A program made the translations under genes and the position numbers. From contig CANTFL010000546.1 of the NCBI GenBank assembly GCA_947650285.1, positions 1 through 33,111 on the forward strand: a stretch of 33,111 bases of DNA, written 5' to 3'. Source of the DNA: Hyaloperonospora brassicae. Its lineage: Eukaryota; Oomycota; Peronosporomycetes; Peronosporales; Peronosporaceae. This document shows, in pieces, positions 10,265 to 21,396 of this stretch (the stretch's first letter is position 1; each line of letters begins with the position of its first letter). Below the pieces are notes generated by a model that searched no databases, was not told where the DNA came from, and saw only the letters and a list, made by a program, of their open reading frames with translations.

Positions 10265-10894
10265 CGACAGCGTGTGTTCAAGGAGCAACAAAACAATGCA
10301 GTAGTCTACCATACCCTTGCGTAAGATGATAGGAGCCGTTCATTACAGTGTTTGGACAAGAAAACGGGTACCAATGACGATCGAGGCTTCTGTGCTTGAT
10401 CACGTGCATCACTCTTGTACATGTGCCGCAATGACATCTGAGTCACGATATTGTTGCTGCATTCACACTACAACGATTCCGTGGACCAGTAGTTTTGTCC
10501 ATCATCGATGAGGAGCGCGAGACCTGGCCAGCCATACATATGGTGTCAATACGTTCGGAGCCATTGCTTCTGGTTTACGCGTCGTTTGCTCGATGTGCTG
10601 CATCTCGAGCTATGGCGTTTGCCGTGACGGTCTTGTGGGACAACAACGTATGCTATCGATACGTGTGCTCGAGCACGTGCATGAAAAAGTGCTGCCGTCG
10701 GGCCCGCTTGGTCAGGGCCAGTGTACTCGGATTGCGGTACAAGGCCACAATATTTCATACCGTAGTCGGGGCGGCGCTTGGACGTCTCGAAGAACGCGTA
10801 GGCAGCAGTGCGGTCGCTTGGAGACACTGCGGTGTGTGGCGCACGCGCACCAGCCAGCAGTGACTGCTGGTAGAGGTGCGCGTCGTCCATCTCG

Positions 10895-11229
10895 ACAGTT
10901 TCCGCAGCATCGTGGGGTCACGCGGGTGGCGGCGGAGGCGGACGACTGCCGCGAGGGCAATTGAGAACACTACCGGACAGTTTCCGCAGTATCGTGGGGT
11001 CACGCGGGTGGCGGCGGAGGCGGACGACTGCCGCGAGGGCAATTGAGAACACTACCGGACAGTTTCCGCAGTATCGTGGGGTCACGCGGGTGGCGGCGGA
11101 GGCGGACGACTGCCGCGAGGGCAATTGAGAACACTACCGGACAGTTTCCGCAGCATCGTGGGGTCACGCGGGTGGCGGCGGAGGCGGACGACTGCCGCGA
11201 GGGCAATTGAGAACACTACCGGACAGTTT
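10895..11229. repeat. 82-bp minisatellite, four units (array copy 3)
   Basis: Same four units and same order of C/T variants as in copy 2, at offset 5086. The expansion from one to four units therefore came before the duplication that made copies 2 and 3. Confidence 0.95.
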
Positions 11230-11600
11230 GAACCGGATACGCAGACTATTGGTGCAAGTAACGTTTTGCAGGACGTTTTTGCTTTGGGTGTGTGAAGTAG
11301 CGTTGAGGCACATCGATGGATCGATAACGTCGATAGGATGGTCTGACCGATACGTGGATACGCCCCCGGTCGATGACTAGAAATCGATAGGCACATACAT
11401 TTATTCATACACGCATACTTTATACCCGCTTCACCTACGTTGCGACATACATACATGCATGCATCTGTTCATGCGTTCATTCAGACACTGATACATAGCT
11501 AGAGATGGATAGAGCGAGTATCAATGCGCGAGGTGCAGGGTGAGGTGCTTATAGCCGGTACGTGAGTAAATGCGACGATGGGCGAATGCATAACAGGAAG

Positions 11601-11651
11601 TAAACACGTTGCCATCTCTTTTTAGTGGACAAAGAGATGGCAACGTGTTTA
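11601..11651. repeat. Perfect 21-bp inverted repeat (copy 3)
   Basis: Third identical copy. Both arms and the loop are unchanged between all three units. Confidence 0.9.
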
Positions 11652-12007
11652 TTTTGCTGTATGATGGATGCATGGACGTCATCTAGCGGGGACAAACGCA
11701 CTGCTGACGTTGCCAGCCGTGCATTGCGGTTTGGTCACTTACTGGTGGTGGTAGCTGATGTCGAGTGAGCGCACTTTACTGTGATCACCGGAAGCGATCG
11801 ACAACAACAACGACGACAATCGTAACGGAACACGAAAAGATGTAGCAACAAACGACACCTTTACATTCAAATGTAGTTCTCAACGACTGTCCCAGCTCTC
11901 GATCCACTAGTAGATTCGTGCGTATCCAACGGATTCGGGAAGCTCATTCCCCGTGTCACTTGATGAACAGTCCAGGGCGACGACGATAAGACCGGAAAAG
12001 TGTCCCG

Positions 12008-12256
12008 CTAATCGGCCGAGTCATAAGGGTCGCAGAGTCTATCGCAGCACCTTTGGTAATCATTGTAGGTATCCACTGTGTCTTCGCGAAAAAGGATATG
12101 GTAGCATCCCATGTTGGCGCGGCCAATGAATTCGCGATTGATATGGCACCCCAATGATCCACTGCAGTGAGTGGTACGCCAATCGCGATAGTCGGCAGAG
12201 GCAACGGCAGACGCGACAGCGATGACGACAACGACCAATCTGGTCTTCACGTTCAT
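12008..12256 (-). CDS. Small secreted six-cysteine protein, 82 aa (copy 3)
   Basis: Protein identical to copy 2, with the same upstream region including the initiator match. This fits copies 2 and 3 being the product of the more recent duplication or of gene conversion. Function as for copy 1: an extracellular cysteine-stabilised peptide, effector-like by architecture only. Confidence 0.78.
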   Translation of the reverse strand: MNVKTRLVVVVIAVASAVASADYRDWRTTHCSGSLGCHINREFIGRANMGCYHILFREDTVDTYNDYQRCCDRLCDPYDSAD

Positions 12257-12299
12257 TTTTGATGGAGGTTGTGAACTGTTGTGCTGTGCTTCGTTGGGC

Positions 12300-12313
12300 A
12301 AAATGTGGAATGA
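12300..12313 (-). promoter_or_regulatory. Oomycete-type initiator upstream of copy 3 gene
   Basis: Same TCATTCCACATTTT at the same distance from the ATG as in copies 1 and 2. Confidence 0.7.
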
Positions 12314-13643
12314 CATTGCAATGGCAATGCGCAAGAAGCAAGCGCGCCATGATACACGCGGACGAGAGCTAGCAACAGGATGAGGAATCTCCATACCAAA
12401 CTATACGCGTACAAATCAAGGAGCAGCGCAAACCGCGCGAGCGAACGTCCACAGCATGCAAACGTGTGCATGGATTCTTGTCCGCATATGGCCCTTTTTA
12501 CCACGCAAACGTGTGTATGGATTCTTGTCCGCATAGGGCACTTTTAATCGAGCGTATTCGTACATCTTGACAAGGACAAGGATCAGTACCACAGTTTGCA
12601 CATGTCAAGCTCCTTTAGCTCCTATGGGCCACATGTTGCTTACAAGTCTTTTTACTTTTCTTCTTGTACCTATCAAACCAGCGACATCGCCGCCTCTTCG
12701 TGATGCTAATATTAGATGGCATTACCACGCATGAACAGATAAGATCATCAAGCACTCCGTACCACCACCCACACTCACGCCGTTCCTATAGGCGACAGGA
12801 CCAACATGTATAGAAGCAACGCGATCATAAGACTACCGCAGTGCAACACACGACCATAATCACAAAGTTCGATGAAAAGGCGCGACTGAGCTAGCACCTG
12901 CTTCGCCAGCATCACCCTTCTACGCAGTTGTATCATTGAGAGCCCACGAGTGTCAGCTTGCCAAATCGACACAAGCCCTGCACATGCAAGAGGTTCGGCC
13001 TTGTCGCAAACCCGACCGACGAGCGTAGCTAGGACTGAGTCTGTGTAAGGTGAAAGCCGAGCTGCTCATTCATTCAGCTTCTACGTGTGTATACGGATGT
13101 ACGTTGGCGTGTGTCTGTACGACATGCGTGACGTGTTTTGCATCCGTAGGACGTGAAAACACGAAAAGGAAGGAGTTCACGATCACTCTCCTCGATCGGC
13201 GGTAGAGGAATCTCCCCATCTCTCTTCCTCTTCCGATCGCACGGTGTCGCCAGCCGCGCGCGTTGTCGCAAAGGTAAAATGACGCTGTCGACTCGTTTGT
13301 CTATCACTCTTTGCTTCGACTTGGCAGCAACACCAACGAGTTGCTTTGTCTCACAACAACCATTACGTCAGCACTGTGGTTATGGCACCTCACAATTGCC
13401 ATCTCGTCCTCCAGCCGTCTTAGCTGAAAAACCATCCGAAGTGAGCACGTGAACATTCAACACTCGACTCTGTTTTCTATACTGGATCATTGGATCAAAG
13501 GGATAGAGCTCCAAGCTTGCTCCTCTATCGTCGATGCGGCTTCGAATCAGCTGGAACCGTTACAAGAAAGCGGGCGGGCGGGGGGGTAGAGTAGCGCTTG
13601 CAAGAGGAGGTCTGAGCTTCACTACAATCACACTAAATAGCGC

Positions 13644-14021
13644 TCACCTTATGTCATCGTAGAAGGTAGTCGAAGCTTTCGACGTCCGACGTACCTCGTG
13701 GGCTATATGAAGTTTGGAGCTGCGGTGAACGGTTTCCAGTGACCTGGTCAACATAGACTCGCCTGGCTTTCCATCAAGAGAGTTGTGATCTGACACCGAC
13801 TGCGCGGGTGCGAGCATTGAATGTTGAGAGGAGGGCACAACTTGACTCAGTGTATCCTGTCGAGCAACTGTCGTCTCTTCCGTCGCAAGACTGCTCTTTC
13901 GGGTCTTCCGATGCTGCAGTAGGCACAACACGAAACGAGTTCCAAGTACTACGCCCGACACGCAACAGACGACAGTATACATTCGACGCTTGAGCAATAG
14001 CTGAGACATGGCAAGTTTCAT
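13644..14021 (-). CDS. Hypothetical single-TM protein or exon (copy 3)
   Basis: Same frame with two amino-acid changes in the polar tail (Leu to Val, Ile to Asp) relative to copies 1 and 2. Not recognised; may be a chance ORF. Confidence 0.25.
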   Translation of the reverse strand: MKLAMSQLLLKRRMYTVVCCVSGVVLGTRFVLCLLQHRKTRKSSLATEETTVARQDTLSQVVPSSQHSMLAPAQSVSDHNSLDGKPGESMLTRSLETVHRSSKLHIAHEVRRTSKASTTFYDDIR

Positions 14022-14926
14022 GAAGTGAAGAAATGTCGTCAAGAACTATCGTTTAACGAATACTTGCCAAACGCGTTTTGTCTTGTGTGGGGCCTCGTCA
14101 ATAGTTTTGCAACACATGAAGCAATATTTGTGCGCTGACCTGCTCCGTCGATCGACTTCAAGCCTTCCCAATCGTCGTGTGATCCATCTGTCGTACATGC
14201 CATATGCAACGAAACCGGGCAGCTAGAGCGTCGGCCTGGAACGACACGTCAGCTGACATAGTCATTTCCAACAGCACTTACTGCGCCGCAGACGGAACGG
14301 GATCATGTCAGACCCGGTAGTCGGCTTGCACTGCAGCCATCGATCGCTTCGTGAAAGCCACATCTACATGGATGTCTGTTCTCGGCCAGCTGTCGCCCAT
14401 TTGATCCCTCTGGACAATCACATGGAAAACACGGAAGCCCACGCGGGCGCAAGAAATAGACTCTATCGTGGTGGCAAGTGCACATATTGACGACTCGACA
14501 TAATGCAAGCATGCATGTATCGTCAGCTGTATGCACGCTTGGAGGCGCAGAGGTGGCATCAATCACGAACATATTATCACGGACCTCATGGCTGCTGCCC
14601 GAGGACGACAACGTGTAGTAGTCGCACACAAACACGACGACGTAGGCTTGGATTGCGACAGGCAGACCAGTCAAGCAAGCACTTTTTGCATGAGGTAGAC
14701 GAGCAGGTACACATGCTACCGCCAGGAGACTTGACCAACAAGACGGCCTGACCGAAAGTGGAGCAACTGACCACAACAACCGCTCCGTTTTCACGCCTGA
14801 TACCAGGCAGAAGGCAGCAAGACTGACGTTGCGCTGTTCTCCGATGCAACTTCGTCGTTGATTGTGCACTCGGTAGCGCACGAGATGGATCATATCCACA
14901 GCTAAAAGCTTATAGAAGCGGATCTC

Positions 14927-14980
14927 GGTTGTTCATGATTATATGTAGACATGTCTGACTACATAGAAATATGAACAACC
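14927..14980. repeat. Inverted repeat present only in copy 3 tail
   Basis: GGTTGTTCAT (14927-14936) pairs with ATGAACAACC (14971-14980), and inside it TATGTAG (14942-14948) pairs with CTACATA (14959-14965). Copies 1 and 2 have only the left arm, so the right arm was gained or lost at the point where copy 3 starts to diverge. Confidence 0.75.
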
Positions 14981-15395
14981 AAGACCCGTGTGGGCGACGC
15001 AATTTGTGGTCGCTACATCAGGCTGGAATACAATGGTGTTACAGCTGGAAGTATACAAGAGATGACAGGTAAGGTACGAAGACGGCAGAAGACATCGGCA
15101 GCAGCGTTGATAGTGACTAGTCACTTCGTGACCGGCGTCGTGCGGACCACGGCCACTGGGTTATTCTTGTAGTTTGATCACAAATTGACTGCAACACAAA
15201 CGCCTGTCTATTGGTCACAAAGTGACTGCTCAACAAACGCCTATCGATCGATCGAAGCTGATCTGTAGGTGGCCATAGCGTGGGTTCTAGTATCAACAAC
15301 TAATTTAGAGTAGTTGCATTTTTTAGATCGATCGTGGCGGCCAGTTACATCTGGACGAGAAGGGTACCAATGACGATCGAGGCTTCTGTTGCTAT

Positions 15396-15713
15396 TGTAA
15401 GAATGTAGTGATGCACTTGGTGCAAAGGGGTGGAAGTAAAAGTGAAATGTATTGTGTGTTAAAAATTATCTTCTTCAACACTACGATATGTATGACCAGA
15501 AACAGAAACTACAACTTGACCATGTCAAGTTGCATATGACGTCCGTCTCTCTTCGTCCCATGTGTTGTCCTGTCACATGACGACCGTCTCTCCAGTCCCA
15601 TCTGTCATTATGACGCATTCTAAACCAATCAGGTGAGGTCGGGCTTACCTGTACCAGGTCTTGTACTTGACCTGCAGCACCTTCTTGACTTGTCAAAAGA
15701 TTATATTCTAACA
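15396..15713 (-). repeat. Copia 3' LTR
   Basis: 318 bp, beginning TGTAAGAAT and ending ATTCTAACA on the plus strand (inverted ends TGTNAGAAT). It matches 20221-20539 with scattered substitutions. The pol stop codon (15708-15710) falls inside it. Confidence 0.95.
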
Positions 15714-16259
15714 CTCCTCCTCGACGTCATCCTGAATGGCCTTCAGCTTGAACATCCCGCGCAAGTACACAATTCTCGGCGCTGGCAGTGCCTTCGTCAA
15801 TAGGTCTGCGATCATGTCTTCAGACTTGACATAACTTGGCTTGAATATCTTGGCTTGAGCGTAGTGGTAGATGAACTTGAAACGAATGTCAAGGTGCTTC
15901 GCGCTTGACGTACTCTTCTCGCTGTCCAATTGTTTAATCGCGGCAAGGTTGTCCATCCACATTGGCATGGGTTCGACGGACTTCATGCCTAACTCACCGA
16001 ATAGTTTCCTCAGTCCCAGTAGCTCGCGTCCGGCATGCGATGCCGCAATGAACTCAGCTTCCACGGTGCTTAAAGAGATACCAGTCTGCTTCTTGCACGC
16101 CCATGAAACTACTGCTCCATCGATCGTCAACACACATCCTGAGACCGACTTTCGGTCCGATTTGTCGGCTGCAAAATCCGCGTCGCTCCAGCACTCGATC
16201 TTGATTGGGTCCATTTGTTTGCTTGAGCTGTTAATGAACAACTTAAATGTCTTCGTTCC
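15708..16259 (-). pseudogene. pol: Copia RNase H region (open)
   Basis: Typical copia RNase H with a first Asp in SDADFA, Glu in TVEAEFIAAS, Asp in WMDNLAAI and the His region in KHLDIRF. This last segment is uninterrupted from 16259 to the TAG at 15708-15710, but TAG at 16260-16262 and TAA at 16296-16298 cut it from the reverse transcriptase. Confidence 0.9.
15714..15725 (-). promoter_or_regulatory. Copia polypurine tract
   Basis: The minus strand carries a purine-rich run (GAGGAGGAG) immediately before the 3' LTR, the expected position of the plus-strand primer for reverse transcription. It also encodes the last Glu residues of pol. Confidence 0.75.
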
Positions 16260-16298
16260 CTACAAATACCTTGCAATGCGCTTGGTCATCTTCCATTA

Positions 16299-17297
16299 TT
16301 TCACACTTGGTTTGTGTGACTGCCGCGTCGCGCGATGTACCGCAAAGCTGATGTCCGGTCGTGTGCAGCGCGCAATCCAAAGCAGACTTCCGACGAGTGA
16401 CTGGAATGCCTTGACACTCGCATGTCCGACTTCAACTGCCGCAGCCAATATATCCGTAGATTCAGGGTCCACTTCATTGCAGTCGTCGTTGATAGGGGCT
16501 CGCACACTATTCGCCGACTCCAGGCCATGGTCCTTTAGCAGCACGTCTATCATCACCTCTTGATCAAGCATGTACCCGCAATTGTCATCCAGTATAATCC
16601 TAAATCGTAGGAATTTGTTGACGACTCCGAGGTTCTTGATCTCGAGGGACACCATGCTCTAAAAAAACTGTTCCATGGCTTCGCTTGAAGTTCCTGTGAC
16701 CAAAAGGTCGTCGACGTAAACCCCAACGATCGTGATGGACTCGTCGATCTTTTTGACGTATAGGCACATGTCCGTTGTGCATTGGCTGAAGCCGAGATCA
16801 ACCAACTTCGAGTGCAACAATTGACTCCACAGGCGTATAGCTTGCTTTAAACCGTATAATGACTTCTTCAAAAGCAAGGCAAGGTGTTTCGGGTGCTTGA
16901 ATCCGTGTTCATTTAAAATGTCTTTGCTCACTTGCATCCCGCTTGGCACTTTCACGTAAATGTCGAGGTCCTTTTCGTTTTCTGCCTTGACATAGGCGTT
17001 GGGAATGTCACCGTGACGCGCTGGTACGTTCCATCGACAGGACAGCACCAAAATACCCTTGACGGTGCCAAGTTCCATGACATCAGCGAAAGTCAGTGTG
17101 TAGTCGATTCCAAATAGTTGCTCGTTTCCACAAACCACCAGCCTAGCCTTGTACCGCTCCACTTTTCCATCGGCGTCGGATTTCGTCTTGAACACCCACT
17201 TGTTGTGCAGGACGTGCGACTTTTCGGGTGGTACACCACTGTCCACACTCCATTTGACACCAATGCAGTCAGTTCTTCGGTCGTCGTCACGTGCCAC
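16299..17297 (-). pseudogene. pol: Copia reverse transcriptase region (stop codon inside)
   Basis: Copia-type RT (RVT_2): KWVFKTK and YKARLVV near the N-terminus, the first catalytic Asp block DIPNAY, LKKSLYGLKQA, and the active site YVDDLLV. A TAG at 16659-16661 interrupts just after the fingers/palm part; the same frame resumes with SLEIKNLG. The frame ends at TAA 16296-16298 at the RT-RNase H connection. Catalytic Asp residues are still present. Confidence 0.9.
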
Positions 17298-18905
17298 TTG
17301 TCCTTTGACGGACTCCGCACAGCCTCACCATAGTTCCTTGGGTCTGGCTCGCTCACGATGTTGACAGTGTCTTGAACTTTTGTGCCCTTGCTTTCATCAT
17401 CATCATTCGGTTCACCCAGGTTCTTGCTGACGGACCTTGTCACATGTCGGTCACGTGTACATCTGGTCGAACGAGTCTTTGCTGGAAGTTCGTCGTGATC
17501 ATCTTGAGACTCCTCCTGACCTTCAGCATTATCGGGATCTTCTATTGGGCTCCCGTCTTGTATGGTGTTCAGAGTCTCAATGTTTTGTACATGTTGCGTG
17601 ACCACGACGACTTGATCCTTTGGCAAGTAGACGCGATATCCCTTCGTCTCATCGTTCTTTCCGATGATGATTGCCGCCTTTCCACGTACACCCAGCGATT
17701 TGTTGTCCGTGTGCAAGTGAGCTGTGCAAGTCGAACCAAATACCGCGATGTCACTGAGATCAAGTTTCTTCATGGTGAGCATCTCGATCGGTGAGATTAC
17801 ACCGTCGTTCGCTTTAGTCGGACTTAGGTTGAGTATGTAAGTTGCATACTCAGCTGCATCGCCCCAAAACTTCAAAGGTAGTCTGCTCGCAAACACCATG
17901 CTTCGCACCATGTTCATTATCGTGCGGTGCATCGTTTCGGCTTTGCCATTACTGGCCTGGTTATTACGCTCGCTCATCTGGAGAGCGACACCAGTGTCTT
18001 TGCAGAATACATCCAGAGGTTTGTACTCGCCCCGCCGTCCGTGCGCAAAACGTGGATCCGGCAATTGAAGCGTCGCTCAAAAAACGACAGGAAATGCTTG
18101 TAATTTATCGCTGCAACATCCTTATTTTCGCCAAGAATACTTGGCAGTAATTAGACCGATGATCAACAAAGTTGATTGGGTACCTGTTCCCGAGCCGATC
18201 GCGAGGAGTCATGGGACCTTTGAGATCAGAACAGATGACTCCTCCTATCACGTCGATTGGCGAATTCGTCCCACTTTCCTTTCGATATTGTCGGTTCTTT
18301 GTCTGCTGGCCTTGTGCGCAGGCCAAACAGTTAACACGCTTAGTGTCGGTTAGTTTGATACCTGAAGCGGGGTCACGGGCCGTCTTGATGATAGTGTTGT
18401 AACAGAGGTGACCCAAACGCCGATGGAACTGTAGCAAGCTTCCATGTTGAACGTTTATATCATGTCCATGTTCATCACCATTCACGATCTCCATGACCGC
18501 CTCCAGTGGTGAGCCGGAAGCACAAAGATTGTTCGGCGAAATGTCATCGTAAACCTTCACAATCAACACATCGTTGATGCGATAGACATCCATGATGGGT
18601 GCTCGACCAGGATGAGAGACCAAAACACGCCTCCCTTCACGATATTCAAGCACGCATCCCTTCTTTTCCAACTTGCCGAAGGAAATGATGTTACGCCCCA
18701 AATTGGAAGCGTATTGAACATCGAGAAGTTGAATGATCTTAGTCAACCCAAGTGCTTTAACCCGAATCATTGCACTACCTTGTTTCGTGATCCGAAAAGG
18801 CCCTCCATCAGACGCCGCGGTGAAAAATTCGTGACTGCAATCAACCACATCTTCCAGTAGGCTCAAGTCATTAATTAAATGACGGCCTGACCCACTGTCC
18901 AGCAC
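17245..18905 (-). pseudogene. pol: Copia protease and integrase region (frameshifted)
   Basis: The aspartic protease motif is DSGSGRHLI, near 18900. The integrase zinc-binding motif follows (H-RRLG-H, then C-LA-C). The DDE core has its first Asp in CSDLKGP, the second in an RTDGG block and the Glu in SNGKAET. Two apparent one-base losses, near 18120 (an A-run) and near 18052 (a G-run in the second-Asp block), shift the frame, so the integrase is split. Another shift near 17250 separates the integrase C-terminus from reverse transcriptase. In intact relatives these enzymes mature the particle and insert the cDNA. Confidence 0.85.
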
Positions 18906-18984
18906 CCATTTAGCCGCAGATTGAGTCTGGTCGTCGTCCGCATCTTGGACGATGAGGACGAAATCCGCATCTTGTTTTTCCGTC

Positions 18985-20216
18985 GATCTCTTAGTGCAGG
19001 ATGCCTTGAGGTGTCATGTGTTTCCACAAAGGTAGCACCTTCTTTGACCTTGGTCTTCGCGCCGTTTTTTGACCGGCCCAACCTTCGTGACGTTCTTGGT
19101 AGACTCAACAACGTTCACCACGTCACGACCGAACTGCTTGACACGGATGTCAATCTCCGGCGATCGTGCGATCCGTGCCAGCTCTTCAGCTTGTCGCAAT
19201 TAGTCCACCCTGTGCAAATTCAAACGAGATAGCATCGTCGGGCGCATCGTCGGGTCTGCGTAGTGAACAATGTTGTCCAAAACTATATTGTACGCGCCTC
19301 CGTAGGCGTCACTCACAGCAGTAAGATACAATAATTGTTCCGTCCAATTTCGATGCGACGACTTGGCTGCCGTAAACAACTTCATACTCTGGGCAGGTGT
19401 TATCTTGGTGTTAAAAGTCTGGAGAAACCTTTGCATTGCATGCTCCAAGGTCGGACTCTCAGACCACCAAGTCTCCACCTGCCGGCGGTAATATTTTTGC
19501 GCCGTCCCGGCTAGGTGTTGCCCGAGCACATCAACCTTGATGTCTTTAGGCCAGACGAAACCACACGCGCGCTCGGAAAAACCAACTTGGAGTAGGAACT
19601 CCTTGCCCCACTCTAGGAAACCACTACCAAGACCATGGTATAGTTCCTTACCGTCAAATGATTGCAACGCCAGCTTGCGCTGACGACCGTCAGGCACACC
19701 CATGGGTACCTGACCTTGATGAAAAAACCTCGGACCAGGTGCACCCGCACCTGGGTACGGTGCCAGTGGTGCGCCCTGCACCCCGGGTGCTGGTTCCGCA
19801 TTCATCACATAGTCACCACGGTCCTGAGCCGGTGGATCGACTATATTCCCAGCAAAAACTGGTCGTCGAGCACCAAAGTAAGTGGCCGGCGAGACATTCG
19901 GTGATCGCTTAATAGGAGGAGAGCGCTCCAAAGCCTGGAGTTTGATACCCTGCGCTGCTCCCAAGGCCGAACCAAAGATGCTTGGCTCTGAAGAGTCCTT
20001 CCGCTGTCGGTCGACTTGTTCGGACTATGAGGATTCCATCCTGCACATTCGCTCCGACAAATCACCGAGAATGACGAGCATCTTGTCCAGTGCCGCGGCC
20101 GCGGGCTCTGCAGACTTTTCTTCCATTTGGTGACCATTGGTCTTCTTTTGACCATCGACCACCACAGCGGGTGTGGCTCCGCGAGCCGCGCCGCCAACAC
20201 GTTCCGTTGGGCTCAT
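18985..20216 (-). pseudogene. gag: Copia gag region (broken)
   Basis: Starts at the ATG within the primer-binding site and runs in one frame, interrupted by TAG at 20025-20027, TAA at 19200-19202 and TGA at 19014-19016. The N-terminal part is Ala/Pro/Gly-rich. The middle part holds a Gag core of the copia type (VETWWSESPTLEHAMQRFLQ and neighbours). Near the end is a nucleocapsid zinc knuckle (C-x2-C-x4-H-x4-C, starting CYLCGN), with the TGA inside the knuckle just before the His. A working element would give virus-like particle protein; this copy cannot make it whole. Confidence 0.85.
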
Positions 20217-20220
20217 AACC
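20201..20220 (-). promoter_or_regulatory. Copia primer-binding site, complementary to Met-tRNA anticodon arm
   Basis: Directly after the 5' LTR the minus strand reads GGTTATGAGCCCAACGGAAC. Its first 12 bases are complementary to GGGCTCATAACC, the CAU anticodon stem-loop of Met-type tRNAs. This fits the half-tRNA priming known for Drosophila copia and relatives rather than priming by a tRNA 3' end. The ATG inside it (20214-20216) is also the likely gag start. Confidence 0.75.
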
Positions 20221-20539
20221 TGTAAGAATTTAGTGATGCACTTGTTGCAAAGGGGTGGAAGTAAAAGTGAAATGTATTCTGTGTTAAAAACCATCTTCTT
20301 CAACACTACGATATGTATGACCAGAAACAGAAACTACAACTTGACCATGTCAAGTTGCATATGACGTCCGTCTCTCTTCGTCCCATGTGTTGTCCTGTCA
20401 CATGACGACCGTCTCTCCAGTCCTATCTGTCATTATGAAACATTCTAAACCAATCAGGTGAGGTCGGGCTTACCTGTACCAGGTCTTGTACTTGACCTGC
20501 AGCACCTTCTTGACTTGTCAGAAAGATTATATTCTAACA
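20221..20539 (-). repeat. Copia 5' LTR
   Basis: 319 bp, the partner of 15396-15713, with the same terminal bases. As the upstream LTR on the minus strand it would carry the promoter; no promoter motif was identified. Confidence 0.95.
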
Positions 20540-21396
20540 GATTCCACGTACACTATTCTATCTAATGTACCGCGATTATATAGTTGCAGCAATGGCGCCG
20601 GTGAATTTGCGACACATCAAACCATAGACCAGTATCTGCCCGCGGTGATGAGCGTGAAGGCGGTGCACATTTTAGCAAAATGCACTGTCATAGCGATACC
20701 CGAATCTTTGATTACTCTATCCGTCGCTCACCGACGTGAATGACCGAGTGGTATAAAAGTGGCACTGGGGACGGAGGTACGTTGATCGATACCCGCGGTG
20801 AGCGCTACGAGTAAATGTCGCCGGATATGGGCGAAGATAGGAGACTGCCCTGCCAACCCGCAACGTATATGTGGGATATATGGGCCTGAAAACCCTACTA
20901 GCCTAAATCACCACAGCTTAACGAGGGGTTTGATTTTTATATCAAGTCCTAATACAGCCGATATTCTCATAGACCACAGCCGGGTGCTGGTGGACTGCGT
21001 GGCATAGATCGATGTGTTGCACGCAGGTTTTAGCTTACTATCTTATGATCATATCTCACAGCACCGTATACATTCGGAAACGCTATTCGACACATCATCT
21101 GAATTGTGCGTAAAAGCGAAAGAAATAATCGAAGTTTGGCAAAACGAACAGTGGATATAGTTAGGTCCTTACTTCACAACCTCCTGTTGCTACTCTAAGT
21201 CTACTTGATTTCCTTTAACGCTACGTTAGTAACCGTCTCGTCGCGCATTACTGTTCGTCTAGTCGTACGTTTCTAATTCAGATAGTGTGTGTTTAAGAAA
21301 CAGCTGAACTCATTAAACATGAGGGACGTCACTGTCTGGCAGGACAGTGCTGGTGAACCCCGGCACACCAGAACCCGAAGGTTTGAGCTTCTTATT
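20540..21396. other. Intergenic, no gene seen
   Basis: Frames of 60-85 codons have no recognisable domain. One perfect inverted repeat, CACTGTC/GACAGTG, lies at about 21330-21349. The stretch does not continue the array unit on the far side of the copia element. Confidence 0.4.

Larger units (their letters stand above)
768..15395. repeat. Tandem array of three ~5.08-kb units
   Basis: Homology starts sharply at 768 and recurs at 5606 and 10692. Matching points are 5084-5086 bp apart (for example the secreted-protein stop codons at 1838, 6922 and 12008). Copy 1 spans 768-5605 and is shorter because it has one 82-bp minisatellite unit instead of four. Copy 2 spans 5606-10691. Copy 3 spans 10692-15395; it follows copies 1 and 2 closely to about 14935, then continues as a clearly more diverged relative of the unit tail until a copia LTR begins at 15396. 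Copies 2 and 3 are closer to each other at the secreted-protein gene and minisatellite than to copy 1. This is a segmental duplication carrying a secreted-protein gene. Confidence 0.93.
15396..20539 (-). mobile_element. Decayed full-length Ty1/copia LTR retrotransposon
   Basis: A 5144-bp element on the minus strand. Order of parts is 5' LTR (20221-20539), primer-binding site, gag with zinc knuckle, protease, integrase, reverse transcriptase, RNase H, polypurine tract, 3' LTR (15396-15713). Integrase before reverse transcriptase is the Ty1/copia order. The LTRs start TGT and end ACA and differ by about eight substitutions and one indel, so the insertion is not recent. The gag-pol frame has several stops and frameshifts and cannot make a full polyprotein. 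The five bases outside the ends do not match (GCTAT left, GATTC right), so no target duplication is seen. The left flank is the tail of array copy 3; the right flank is not its continuation. Confidence 0.95.

Noticed and set aside
15871..16563. 230-codon plus-strand frame opposite copia RNase H
   Set aside because: The minus strand has unmistakable RNase H and RT motifs; this is its shadow.
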